This document shows positions 12,316-23,427 of a stretch of 64,000 nucleotides of DNA, one piece after another (the stretch's first letter is position 1; each line of letters starts with the position of its first letter). The notes below the pieces were generated by a model. The model worked only from the letters and a program-made list of their open reading frames with translations. It was not told where the DNA came from and did no database searches. A program made the translations under genes and the position numbers. Source of the DNA: Pyrrhoderma lamaoense (lineage: Eukaryota > Basidiomycota > Agaricomycetes > Hymenochaetales > Hymenochaetaceae); contig NBAZ01000001.1 in assembly GCA_002794735.1 (NCBI GenBank), forward strand, positions 1,984,001-2,048,000, in the 5' to 3' direction.

Positions 12316-13825
12316 TTAACTCGAGTGTCCATACGCTTGGGCATATTGGCCAATCCCTTCATATGTTGGTTGTGCTGAGGCATAAGCAGCTTGCATCATC
12401 TGACGCTGGGCCTGGGCATGAGCATGAGCACGAGCCTGTGCCTGTGCCTGTGCTTGGGCTTGAGCAGCTTGCGCCTGTGCAGCGGCATGCGAAGTGTACA
12501 TCGTTTGCATGGGCTGGACAAATTGTGGAGGTTGTTGTACTTGACTCTGATAGGGATAGTTATACATGGGTGGTGCCATTGCACCAGTCGCATTAGGATT
12601 ACCATTTCCATAAGGATTTGATGCTGAAGCAGTGAAGTAAGGGTGATTTAACGCATCTGCAGCAGTAATTCGCTTCGCTGGGTCAAATTGTAGAAGTCTA
12701 TCGAGAAGATCGCATGCTGCATTGCATATATATTAACAACTGTCGTAATTAATGAGAGAAATAAACATACCATGAGCTGAAGCTTTAGGAATAATTTGTT
12801 GAAAAGGAATTTTAGGGTATTTCGTGTATTTGTTATTTGTATTGATTTCGGGCTTATTCCGGGTCAGTAGTTGCTAGTGCTCAAGAGATATTTCTACTTA
12901 CTGCATCATTAGCTATCTTCCTTAATGTACGATCGTCGGGTGTACCAACAATACGCATGATGTGCATCAGTTGGTCGGCATTATCACGACCACGAAATAG
13001 AGGTACACCAGATATCATTTCAGCAAAAATGCATCCACATGACCAAACATCAATGGATGTATTATAAGTTCTAGAGCCAAGAAGAACATCTGGAGCACGG
13101 TACCACAGCGTCACAACCTAATCCTTGTGTCTCAATAAAAGATTTAGTAGACGTAATGTCTTATCGTACCTCATTTGAGAATGTGTTGACAGGAACACCG
13201 AAGGCACGAGCCAGACCGAAATCACCTATTTTAAGTTCGCCTTTCCGATTTATAAGCAGATTCTGGGGCTTAAGGTCACGATGCAGTACTCGATTCTCAT
13301 GACAGAAGGCGGTTCCCTTCAAAAGCTGGTACATAAAGCTCTTCACAGTAGCCGGATCAAGAGCACCACGGTCGCCATTGGTATCCATATACTTTTTCAA
13401 GTCTTGCTCACAGTACTCGAAGATTAAGACGAGCTTGGTTTCCGTGTGAATGACATCATGTAGACGAACAATATTATTATGCTTCAGTTCCTTCATAAGA
13501 GATATTTCGCGAATTGCAGTCGATGGTGTCCCTTCCTCTGCATCTAAGTGAATCTCCTTTAAAGCCACGACCTCATTCGTGGATCTTGAACGGCCCTGTT
13601 TAATAGTTGAGATGCATCACAAGATAGCCAATATTACTAAGGTTAGAATTACCTTGTACACCGTTGCATATGTACCTTCGCCTGATGATCTAGTCAGAGC
13701 CTGTGGCTAATACCGAGTTCTTTGTGGTCTGAACATACCTAGTTTTTCAAGCTGAACAAAGACGATAGATGAGTACACGTGATGACCAGACATTCTTAAG
13801 TTGAACACACCTGAATATAATTCAT
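12316..13825 (-). CDS. PHO85: Pho85-type cyclin-dependent kinase
   Basis: A cyclin-dependent Ser/Thr kinase which, with Pcl/Pho80 cyclins, controls phosphate response, glycogen metabolism and the cell cycle. It starts MNYIQ and continues through a split Gly-loop ([14 protein letters not shown]), then [20 protein letters not shown] with an intact PSTAIRE helix. The catalytic loop [21 protein letters not shown] and the activation segment [14 protein letters not shown] are all present, as is the C-lobe [12 protein letters not shown]. After the kinase core, ending about ALNHPYF (near 12630), there is an added tail of about 100 residues very rich in Ala and Gln (AQAQ/AHAH runs), which yeast Pho85 lacks. 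Roughly seven introns are inferred. The gene is divergent from Utp5 across 645 bp. All catalytic residues are present, so it should be active. Confidence 0.93.
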
Positions 13826-14470
13826 GGGATCGGGAGAGCCAAAGGGAGAGAATGCTGACAGTAGAAGACTAGCTTAGCTAGATTGTGATGGTCAGCACTG
13901 TGGTCTGACTACTGTAGTTCTTTCTATACCTTGTAAAGTAAGGCCTAGAGCTTTCTAGGTGGCTCTGTATTGAAGTCTAAGTGATGTATAGGAGCAAGTA
14001 AAAGCACGATAAGGGAGTTCAGACACCGTAAGATATGTCCAGACTTCTGATAAAAGACTATGAGTAGATAGGAGTGGCAGAAGAACGATGGAGATCAGGC
14101 AGGGAGCGTGGTAGCTGTGTTTGCTTGCCGTATAGAGCGGGTATTTCCTAGTCCCGTGATTATATGCACTAGAAAGAAAGGATGCCTTTTTTGGCGCTCC
14201 AAGTGAACTTTACCTTTCTACTATCTGTTATTAAATATATGCATCGTGAATGCAGCCTATCTAAGAAATATTCGTTTGTTCTTAGTCACTATATATTCTG
14301 AGATAGTATACCTGCGTGCAATTTAAGTTGAATTTTTACCAGCGCTTATAAACTTGAAAAAAGCAACTTCAAATTTACCAACGGGATTTTACGAGCAGGT
14401 GATCAGCGTTAAAAGTTTCTTGACTTGCAGCAAAGTGTGTGGGTCTTGACAATACTCAGACACACTCGCT
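13826..14470. promoter_or_regulatory. Divergent promoter region, PHO85 / UTP5
   Basis: This is the shared upstream region of the kinase and the small-subunit processome gene. It is AT-rich around 14220-14350. No specific factor site was recognised; it probably contains both promoters. Confidence 0.4.
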
Positions 14471-17007
14471 ATGTCGGCTCTGACTACAAAATCGAAGAAG
14501 CAACGTTCAAAGGCGCCTAAATCTCGCCCGGTTGCAACTTCAGCTATTTCACAGCCTGTTGTCGAGGATGTCTGGTCTTCCTCCGTCCTGTCCGCATTCT
14601 CTCCAGACTCTCAGCTGTTTGCTATCCTCTCTCTTGCCGTTGACAAGCATCGCCTGCGTATATTCAATACGTCTACTATTCAAATAGTTGCAGATCATAT
14701 TGTCGAGCACACACGGGTCACCTCACTTATCTGGGTACCTTTTGGGAATGCAGAAAAAAGCATCTCAAGAGAAGCTAGTTCTTCTCCTTCAAAAAAGCGA
14801 AAGAAAGTGGACAACAGCAATCATTCATCTTCAAAAGAGAGCTCACAAAAGATTCAGCAAGTAGTTGCACTAGGTCTTTCAGATGGAAGTGTAATAATTT
14901 TTTCTGTGGTACATGGTCGGGTCCTCCGAACACTAGTTCCCACTTCAGGGAAAGCACTTGTTTCCGCAATCACGAAAGCTAGCAATGATTCCTCATCCAG
15001 TCTTCTCTGGGTGTCATACTCCGATGGTTTCTTGCGTCTATGGGATATGAATACAGGGGAAATAATTCTCAGCACTCAAAATGATAGTCAAGCACCATTT
15101 TCCGCCTTGGCAATCCGACCTGGGACAAAGAACGACGAGACGCAATTATTGGCAGCAAGAAATGCCATGTATCTTTTCTCCTCTTCGACAGACTCAACTT
15201 CAAGTGACGATTCAGAAAGTGAAGGCCTTAAACAAATATGTTCATTTGGTGGACATGCATCGCCTATAAAAACTCTGATTTGGGACGAGTCTGTTTCGCC
15301 ATCTAAGCGCATTTACTCTTCTGCTGAAGAAGATAGATATGTATATATCTGGGAAGTCCCTGACACATCCTCAAGCAAAGGGAAAATGGCAGCTTCATTA
15401 CCACTAGATTCCGACGTTCGACAAATAGACTTAGTTTCCTCTTCAGGAAGGCAAATTCTTCTTACTCTCGCTACTTCTGGAAAATTACTATTATCTCCGG
15501 TCCCCAGAGAACTAAGTGTCTCAACCGGGTCAAAAGGCTCATCGAAACAACAAATACCTACTTTACTACCTCGAAGCACTATCACACTTTCTTCAAAAGC
15601 AGTAGGATCCGGTATTCATGTCGTCTCCGCCGCCTTTTTACCTGAAGATAAAGCAAAACTCAAAATAGCGCTTTTATCTGGTGGCGCTAAGGTTGCTTTT
15701 GAGACTTTGGTGTGTTTTGTTCGGATTTCTTGTCAAATAGATTACTTAAAGTCTATCATTCTCTAGGAATTCCTTGACAAAGATGGCGACTTTATCCCTG
15801 AGCTTTCATTGAAACCTAATATGTCCATATTCGACGTAACAACTAGTTTGACAAGCAATGTTGTAAGTCATCAATCGGATTTAATACTCTATACATACAT
15901 TGACAATGCCTTCCATTCAAGGTGTCGAACAAGCGATACTCAGAACCCTCAACACTAACGGTGGCCTCTGGGGCTGAAATTGCTCATGACCCTTCACTTG
16001 ATGCAAATGTTGATCGCGAAGTAGAAGGTGTCCTAGATGCAAATCTTGCAGAGCTTAGCTTGGGTCAACGACTCGCTGCTCGTGCTGCTGATGCTACTGA
16101 GAGTGGAGCAGGACACCGTTCTTCTGGGAGTGACGCGGAGGAAAGGGATCAAAACATGAAGGGTTCTGAAAGGAGAAAGAAACTCTCAACGAACACTATA
16201 CCTGCACATTCGTTAACTCGAACACTCATTCAGGCATTACATGCAGGGGATAATAGCCTTCTCGAAGCTTGTCTAATGCATTCTGACGAATCTTTAATAC
16301 GAAACACTGTGACACGCTTACCACCTCAACTGGCAGTACCTCTTATTACCGCATGTGTAGAGCGTCTTGGGCGTGGTGCGCGGGGAAATGGGTTAAAAGG
16401 AAGCGGAGGTGGTGCGAGCGCTCAACGTGGTATGGCATTGGTAAAATGGATTCGGGCCGTCCTGATTATCCACAGCGCTCACTTGATGACTGTATGTATA
16501 GTAATCTCATTTGACCTCGTTTTCTCAAGCTCATTAACCTCTCTACCTTTGAAGATGCCAGACCTCGTTGCACGCCTGTCGCATCTCTACTCGACTCTTA
16601 CGACTCGCCTTACACTCCAAGAACGACTCCTTTCGTTGAGTGGTAAACTCGATCTCGTTCTTACACAAGTTGAGCTTCGCTCCTCAAGTGCCCCTGCACC
16701 TTTAGTGGCTGGGAAGAAGAGAAATAAAAAACGTGGAACTACGAAAAGAGAACCTACGAAGTATATTGAAGGAGAAAGCACGGATGAGGAGCAGATGCAA
16801 GTGGAAATCGAGAGTGATGACGACCTCGAAGGAAGTATCGAGGATATAGAGTTAGGTAGAGATAGCGAAGAGGATGATGAAGAGGATGAAGAGAGCAATG
16901 TAGATGATGAAGAGGATGACGAGGAGGACAATCTGATGGACGGTTTTATTGATGACGAGGCAGAGGAGGACTACGACGAGGATGAATCTGAAGAGGATAG
17001 CGAGTAG
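14471..17007 (+). CDS. UTP5: Utp5/WDR43-like small-subunit processome protein
   Basis: A nucleolar WD40 protein of the t-UTP/UtpA part of the small-subunit processome, needed for pre-rRNA transcription and early 18S processing. Four exons are clear: 14471-15709, 15767-15862, 15922-16491 and 16555-17007. The N-terminal half is a WD40 propeller (strands such as VISFDLV-type blades and LLWVSYSDGFLRLWDMNTGE at about 15000-15060). The Utp12 domain starts near HSLTRTLIQALHAGDN (about 16210) and continues through LRLTLQERLLSLSGKLDL-like helices at about 16610-16650. The C-terminus is a long Asp/Glu tract (about 16780-17005), common in nucleolar proteins. No frame break was seen. The acidic tail produces a long antisense Ser-rich open frame that is not a gene. 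The identification rests on domain order; UTP5 is the best fit. Confidence 0.85.
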
Positions 17008-17445
17008 AAGAAAAAGTACATTAGTTTCGCCTTGTAAGGTCGAATAAGTGTGATTCATGGTAGTGATTGTAATTGATCCGTACTGAATGAGATCCCCCCC
17101 CCCCTGTATTATGGTCAATGTTACAACCAGCATGCGTCAACAGTTGATTATCGAATTGTACTAATGTATGTGATTGTTATTCTCCAATCCAATCGAGTAC
17201 GGGAATAGCCGACCTCGGTTGGAAAGAGCGTTTATGGAAATCGACCAGTGACCTTGCACGAATAACACTTCTACTTTTAGAGAGCGTAATTCGACTCAAC
17301 ATCTCGCGACGTGCAAGTACGTCTCTTCCTTATCTTTTCATCTACAAATCAAGTCATTACTTACCAGTTACTGTCCTTCAAACCCACCCTTTCTTTAAAT
17401 ACTTAATCTCGCTCTCAAGCCTTAGCTAGCGTACCAAATCTCGAC
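17008..17445. other. Intergenic region with poly-C tract
   Basis: This holds the Utp5 3' region and the promoter of the next gene. It contains an 11-C run at about 17094-17104. Nothing else was recognised. Confidence 0.4.
17094..17104. repeat. Poly-C tract (11 C)
   Basis: An uninterrupted run of eleven C about 90 bases after the Utp5 stop codon. Run length in assemblies is unreliable. Confidence 0.7.
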
Positions 17446-18221
17446 ATGGCTAGCGAGGACGCCCACGGGACCGCATCAACCTCAGCAGGTCCTTCTTTCT
17501 ATGAGCCAAAGCCCACCGTTCAGTATACGTCTTACGTCGCGTTACAAGGTGGAACATTTGGTCTAGTCGTATCTGCTCTGCAAAATGCTTTAGGATCACA
17601 CAACAAGGGTGCTATGGGTGTCTTCACCCGCTCTGGAGGGACTATAGGTTTTTTTGGTAAGTGATTCCCCTTGTACTTTAATTATCAAGGATGTAAGTAT
17701 GACTGAAAGTGGCTCACACTGCTCTTTTTCCTTTTTTCTCAATTTATATACTTCTACAACTCTCTCTTATGTCTGGGCTCTTACGTTGGAATCGGCATCA
17801 ATAATCAACCTCAAACCTTATGCTATATATAGCTGCCATGGGGGCAACTTTCGCTGCGACTGAGTCCATCGTCGCGAATACACGAGAGAAGAACGATGCT
17901 CTGAATGGTGCAGCGGGAGGGTGTGCAGCCGGTTTTCTTGCAGGCATTCGAGGTACGCTTTTCTCTGTAATACATCTACATTAATCACTGATTAAAATTC
18001 TATGTTCCCTCCTCTTCTCCTTGAATTCTGCGCAATTAGCTGGCTCCATTCCAGTAGCAGCTGCCTCCTGCGCGTTCCTTGGTGCGGCAGTGGGTGTATA
18101 TGATCATGCTGGCAAGCTAGCAGGCGAACGACGAGAACTCGATTCCCCAGAAACGTGGGAAGAGCGTAGGAAACGGTTCTTTAAGCCAAAACCGACAGTC
18201 GATGTGTCGTCAGATTCATAG
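17446..18221 (+). CDS. NADH:ubiquinone oxidoreductase NDUFA11/B14.7-like subunit (Tim17 family)
   Basis: An accessory subunit in the membrane arm of mitochondrial complex I, of the Tim17/Tim22/PMP24 fold. Three exons join cleanly: 17446-17656, 17833-17952 and 18040-18221, giving about 170 residues. The pattern is a short hydrophilic N-terminus (YEPKPTVQY), then glycine-rich helices LQGGTFGLVVSALQNAL, GTIGFFAAMGATFAATES, GGCAAGFLAGIR and PVAAASCAFLGAAVGVYDHA, and a charged C-terminus. Length and helix pattern match fungal 21.3 kDa (21.3b-type) complex I subunits. It is not a canonical Tim17 translocase because the PRAT core is poorly kept. The second intron break falls in GIR/AGSIP. The family is well supported; the exact subunit name is inferred. 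Confidence 0.8.
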
Positions 18222-18628
18222 AGTCTTAATATATATATAATGTTCGCATTGTGAAATCACGAACATGAAAATTCAAGAGGGTCTCTGAGCTTAGGCATGA
18301 ACAATACTTGAGCTTTTGTTACTCACCTACCTTTATCTCTTGCAGGGGGTTCAAATATTAATGAAATTATTAGGTCCTATAGACTTCTGATATTTGATTT
18401 TTTTTCTCAGGTGGGGCTGGCGAAATATTTTCATACTCGTTCTTATTATCTCAACTACCAAGTAACACTACCTGAATTCTTTCATTTATAAGCATACAAA
18501 GTACAATGATCGTTCTCCACTATCGTACAACTACAACTATAACCTTGAGATCCTTCGACGTTGTAATCGCTAGAGCGCAATTTCCGTCAGTAAATCTCCA
18601 AAGTATCAATAACAGGTACTATCTTCTC
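18222..18628. other. Convergent intergenic region
   Basis: This lies between the 3' ends of the complex I subunit and tyrosinase genes. It begins with a short TA repeat after the stop (about 18229-18240) and a T-rich stretch at 18380-18410. No gene or RNA was recognised. Confidence 0.4.
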
Positions 18629-20850
18629 TCAAGAGCTCGCATATCCACCTAACCTTCCCCGGGTGACCGAATGGTGAGAAACGGGTTCTTGACGTATTGG
18701 GAAACCCTCTAAGCCATCCCGTACCTGAGGCCTTTCACAGTGAGCAGAATAGAGTCTCACTTGAAGGGACGTAACGCTTTCAAGAGGCACCTCTTTGCCA
18801 TTCACCTTGAAGTATTATAGGGAGTCAGAAGCAGATACCGCAAATATAAAATCAGGAGTCATACAAGTGCGCAGCGCCAGTGCATGTGCGTCCGAAGATA
18901 TTCAGTTAAGTTATCAATATCATTGACATCCTTTCCTTTTCCAATAACGCACCTTTTAAAAAGAGAAAAGTTCAGTCTCCAAAAATGATAACTTTAAAAA
19001 ATCGACTAGAACAGCTAACTTGTGAGAGGAACTCGACCAATAATTTTCTCTTCTGCAGCTTCATTTCGGTTGCAATTAGCACATTGACCACTCGTATTCC
19101 TAAATATGGCCACATTTCCAACTCGCTCAGATGCAAATAGCCAATTACCACCGGCTGGAACGGTCTCAGACAGAAAGATGTGGACATAGCCACTCTTCTC
19201 AAAATGGTATGGGTTGACTATGACTTCAGCATACCAATCACGATAAGGATTTGGATATATGGGACCCCGAGTAGGACCTTCCTGAGTAGGATAACCCTGT
19301 GATGCTTAAGCCGACAAAAGTTAACGTTATGGTTTCTGTGAGTGACAGAAGCGGGACTAACGATTAGAGGAAAAAGTTACTTGAGATTTGCTTTCAGTAC
19401 TCGATGGTTGTGGTGTATCTAGACTAAACCAGGGCCCATATAGCTTGAAAATATAGTCTTCAAGTCCTTTGGGGTCATCAGCAAACTTGAATGTTTCAGG
19501 ATAGGTATATCCGACGTTTTGTGTGTGACGAGACATCTCGGAGTTCCAAAAGGTGTCATCATTAGAGTGGAATGGTGTCAGATCACTGTACGCATTTACT
19601 GTCTCCTCAGCATTAATAGTAAAACTACCACCATTTGCAGGTCCCGGAGTAACCCAAACATCCGGATGAAGAACTTGCCAGATGGCAAGTAGACGATCAA
19701 CCTCGAGTATTGTTATTGATCCATTTCGATGATAGAAAAGGTATCCGACTTACGTTTGTATGGTGAAGGAAAAATATTGGGTCAAAACCTGCCATTTCGA
19801 CAGCTGCCATATGACCTTCTAGGCCATCATTGGAACCACCACCAACTAGGTTATGGACGTGGTCATGAATAGACTCAATATTTAACCATCACTTGACTGT
19901 TTAGCACTGTGGTTTGAGAACGTCATCCAATCTCTAGGGTGAGCCAGTAGCTGGAAAGTATCCTCCCGCAATTGTGTACTACCTTTGACCATAGCCCTAG
20001 TAAATCAGAGATCAGTAACTCAGGTATAATAAATAGTAGGAAAACCAACTTCAAGAATAGGTCTGGCTGACTTTCTGCGTCCGGAGAAGTGTCCTTTGGA
20101 TAACGTAGGGTGCGTTTCCAGATAGCGAAATTATCCTTGAAAGACTTATCAATAGGGTGGAAGGAATAACTAAGAAGTGGATTCTGTATCTGCCTCGTCT
20201 CCCCATTAGGCACATCTTCAACGTCTACTTTTTCTACACCAAGAAGTAAGGGATGAGGAGGGTTTATAGCCCAGTCCCAGTAACTAAGGTACATATACAT
20301 TTAGAGATGTGCGAGTGAGATAATTATAGGTATCACATACGGCTGACGCAGGCGGTTTACTGCCTCCAAATACTTGTCTTTTAATTCCGGTTTTGTATAG
20401 GAGTTTGCTAAAGCATGTGCTACGTTCCATATGACTTGCTGTAGAGTCAAATATCATTAGTAGTGAGCGAGTGACACTTATTTGAGGATTACCTCATAGA
20501 GTAGTACGTAGGGTCGATGCCAGGTAGGAAATAGAACACTGCCATGAGTGCAATAACCCTCAAATGTAGGGTTTGAAATCCCATTGACATTATCCCAAGG
20601 GATTGGTGGCAGCCCATGAATACCTGTACTCGGTTTAATTATAGTTCTGAATAGTCAAACGAAATCACAAACCTCCAATCTGAAAATGACTAGTCAGATC
20701 CCTTTGGTCAACTTTCTGGATTTTCTCAAGAGCTAGAAGGTAGAGATTTAGAACATCTTTGTCTTTAGCAAATTCTGTGAACTCTTGGCGGATAGATTCG
20801 GATGGGGTAATTTGAGGGACACCATTTATATGATAATGACTCTGGCTCAT
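18629..20850 (-). CDS. Tyrosinase (polyphenol oxidase)
   Basis: A type-3 copper monophenol monooxygenase/o-diphenol oxidase making quinones for melanin. The N-terminus [16 protein letters not shown] lacks a secretion signal, as in mushroom tyrosinases. The copper-A site includes the His of SHFQIGGIHG and [15 protein letters not shown] (about 20480-20690), with the Cys-X-His pair of the thioether type. Copper-B is visible as [12 protein letters not shown] and [10 protein letters not shown] (about 19780-19890). A C-terminal domain follows ([15 protein letters not shown], then [11 protein letters not shown]), as in latent fungal tyrosinases whose tail covers the active site. The last exon begins after an intron at about 18806-18865 and ends in ASS with stop at 18629-18631. 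About seven introns are inferred. All six copper His regions appear intact, so it is probably functional. Confidence 0.92.
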
Positions 20851-22212
20851 GGTTGATACAGGTTACGTAGGACGTTGGTCGGTGAAGGAAATTTGGAAAG
20901 CGTGAATTCTTTTATAGGGATGGGGAGATAATCTAAGTTAATACTGATAATTATAATGGCCTTGTTGGTGAGCACAATCTAGTGCCCTATACATCATCAG
21001 TGAAAAGCGGAGCTTTGTCCAACAAACAAAGAAATTTTCCATTCAAGCACTCTCTAGATAGTTTCTATCGACAACTATATCCCGAGCTCCGCTCTCCCAG
21101 TCGTATGGCTTTGTGGTCATTTGTCCATGAAACACATATAAGTTACGATAGTCTTGTTGATGGGCATCACCCAACTTAGATATCAGACAGGAGGTGGAGC
21201 TTCATCCATTGAACAAAGATGCTTCCCACTCAGATATTTACGAGATGACTCCTATTTATAACGAATGCCCCAAGTTTTTTACTCCCAAGGCCTGGCCCTA
21301 AGTGTCACCTGTACATGCAATGCTATGATTTTATATCATGATGTGAGCATTTGAGCGCTAAATGACTCATTTAATCCCTAAGAGGTTCCGAGCAAGATCC
21401 ATTAGGATTGAAGAATACAGATCCTCGGAAATCAGAGTCTGCTTTGTTTAACCGTGCGTAAAGTGAGTGGGAGATTTTCTATGGGCAGACGTCTGTTTCG
21501 TTCGCAAACTCAGATAGTTCCACTACTTTTTCATGTTTGAGTACATGTTCGAGTAGGCAACAGCGAATCCAGTATCGGCAAAGGGAAGGGCGCAGCCAAT
21601 TGTTCACCAGAGGTCGAGTAAAATCCACATCTAAACAGAAGAGTATACAACATATGAAGACAAATAATAGTAGACCAGTCCTTGTACACTCTTGATTGAG
21701 AAAGCTAGTAAGCTATGGGCGGGGATGGGCGGTTAAACTTAGCAAGGTAAGAGAAGAGCATCTGTTGATTCCATCCAATCATGTTAGATACATCATAGAA
21801 GTATATCACTATCTTTCCGGCTAGTTTTCTTGTCATCGTTTTCAAAACGTCCAACGCATTCCGTTGCTGAAGGCTGGATCACTGGCATATTTGTGTCAGA
21901 TTAAATTGACATCCCGTATGAGTGACACAAGGTCAGTTATATCGACTTATACTAACTCTTAATAGATGGTGCGAAACAACGACACGTGATGAAAAAGTTA
22001 GTTATCTATTAACTTACGTGTATTACAGTGTCATGTATGTAGTACGTGTATATTCTAGCTATAGATATGGTGTACTACTTTAGTGTTCAAATAACGATTA
22101 CAATATCAAAACTCGAGGTCATAAATCTCAGATGGCCAAGTTGTTCGGTGATCTGTTTCCTATGCTTCTTCCATTGAATAATTTATAATCTCAATTCTCC
22201 GGTCTATCCGAC
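20851..22212. other. Gene-poor stretch upstream of tyrosinase
   Basis: About 1.4 kb with no supported gene. It should include the tyrosinase promoter. Two diverged copies of a roughly 50-bp segment sit at about 20996-21048 and 21183-21234 (shared blocks GGAGCTT, TCCA and AACAAAGA). A short open frame at 20982-21179 has no domain. The stretch looks like decayed non-coding sequence. Confidence 0.4.
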
Positions 22213-22639
22213 TATACAGACGCGGCTCAGAATTACTCGCTCCTCCGGCAAAATTACTTAGTCACCGAAGAGGCTGCCCTACAAAAAATACATAATTATT
22301 CAACTTCATACTAATTAACATAGAGAAAAAATAATTGAGAATATAGTTTTATATAACTTAAAGCTACATTAGAAAAATCAAGCAAAAAAAAGAAGAAATG
22401 ACATTAAAATCTTGAACTACTAAACTTACTTCCTAAATTGGTAGGTATATTAATCTCTTAATTTATTACATTATTTTAATTTTTTTCACAAATAAATAGG
22501 CTCTAAGACTTTATAAGTAGATAAAAAACATATAAACACATAATTAACCCGCCAATATAAAGAGTTAAACCTCGAAAATTCAATTAAATAAGTAAAGTTT
22601 GTTTGACTAGCTAATATGAAACTCGTCCCAAAAAGGAAG
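22213..22639 (+). repeat. Left inverted-repeat arm
   Basis: Left arm of the foldback element. It pairs with 22817-23240 in reverse complement. Differences include C versus T in the CTCCGG(C/T)AAAATT block near 22257 and an A-run length difference near 22385. Confidence 0.8.
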
Positions 22640-22816
22640 CTCTTAGGTGAGCCTGAATTATTGATCAATTTTCTAGAAATTTATATTATGAATAGGCCTC
22701 AAAAAATGACTTACTACTAGCTGTTAATAGAATCAACTATAATATAATATTTGAACTGTGAAATTATCTGATTTTTCAATTAAAAAGGCTGAAAAACTCG
22801 GACCCTCTAAAAATCT

Positions 22817-23240
22817 TTCCTTTTTTGACGAGTTTCATATTAGCTAGTCAAACAAACTTTACTTATTTAATTGAATTTTCGAGGTTTAACTCTTTATATT
22901 GGCGGGTTAATTATGTATTTATATGTTTTTTATCTACTTATAAAGTCTTAGAGCCTATTTATTTGTGAAAAAAATTAAAATAATGTAATAAATTAAGAGA
23001 TTAATATACCTACCAATTTAGGAAGTAAGTTTAGTAGTTCAAGATTTTAATGTCATTTCTTCTTTTTTTGCTTGATTTTTCTAATGTAGCTTTAAGTTAT
23101 ATAAAACTATATTCTCAATTATTTTTTCTCTATGTTAATTAGTATGAAGTTGAATAATTATGTATTTTTTGTAGGGCAGCCTCTTCGGTGACTAAGTAAT
23201 TTTACCGGAGGAGCGAGTAATTCTGAGCCGCGTCTGTATA
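22817..23240 (-). repeat. Right inverted-repeat arm
   Basis: Right arm of the foldback element, the reverse complement of 22213-22639. The inner boundary is fuzzy because both arms fade into A- or T-rich sequence. Confidence 0.8.
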
Positions 23241-23427
23241 TGTATCACCCCCGCAGGCCTTATACTCACTCAGTGCAATCCTTCTACGAAGTAAGCCTTC
23301 TCCAGATATATAAAACCTAATTCTAGATGTCTGACCATACCTGTTGAACTCATGCAACATGTAATTAACTAATATTACAGTGCTCCTACTAATTACCTAG
23401 ATGATAATTGAAAACTAGACATTATTC

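Larger units (their letters stand above)
22213..23240. mobile_element. Foldback/MITE-like element with long terminal inverted repeats
   Basis: A very large near-perfect inverted repeat. The outermost bases read TATACAGACGCGG on the left and CCGCGTCTGTATA on the right. The arms are about 425 bp (22213-22639 and 22817-23240) around a unique AT-rich centre of about 180 bp. The ends are compatible with a TA target duplication flanking TIRs that begin TACAGACG or CAGACG, which would suggest a non-autonomous Tc1/mariner-type element, but because TATA is itself palindromic the duplication cannot be proven here. No transposase is encoded; the open frame at 22486-22668 lies in the repeat arm and has no domain. 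The arms differ by only a few substitutions and run lengths, so the insertion looks young. Confidence 0.8.

Noticed and set aside
16587..16931. Antisense Ser-rich open frame
   Set aside because: It is the reverse strand of the Asp/Glu-rich Utp5 tail (GAT/GAG codons read as TCx), with no other support.
22486..22668. Open frame within the foldback element as transposase
   Set aside because: Only 60 codons, AT-driven composition, no DDE or other motif.
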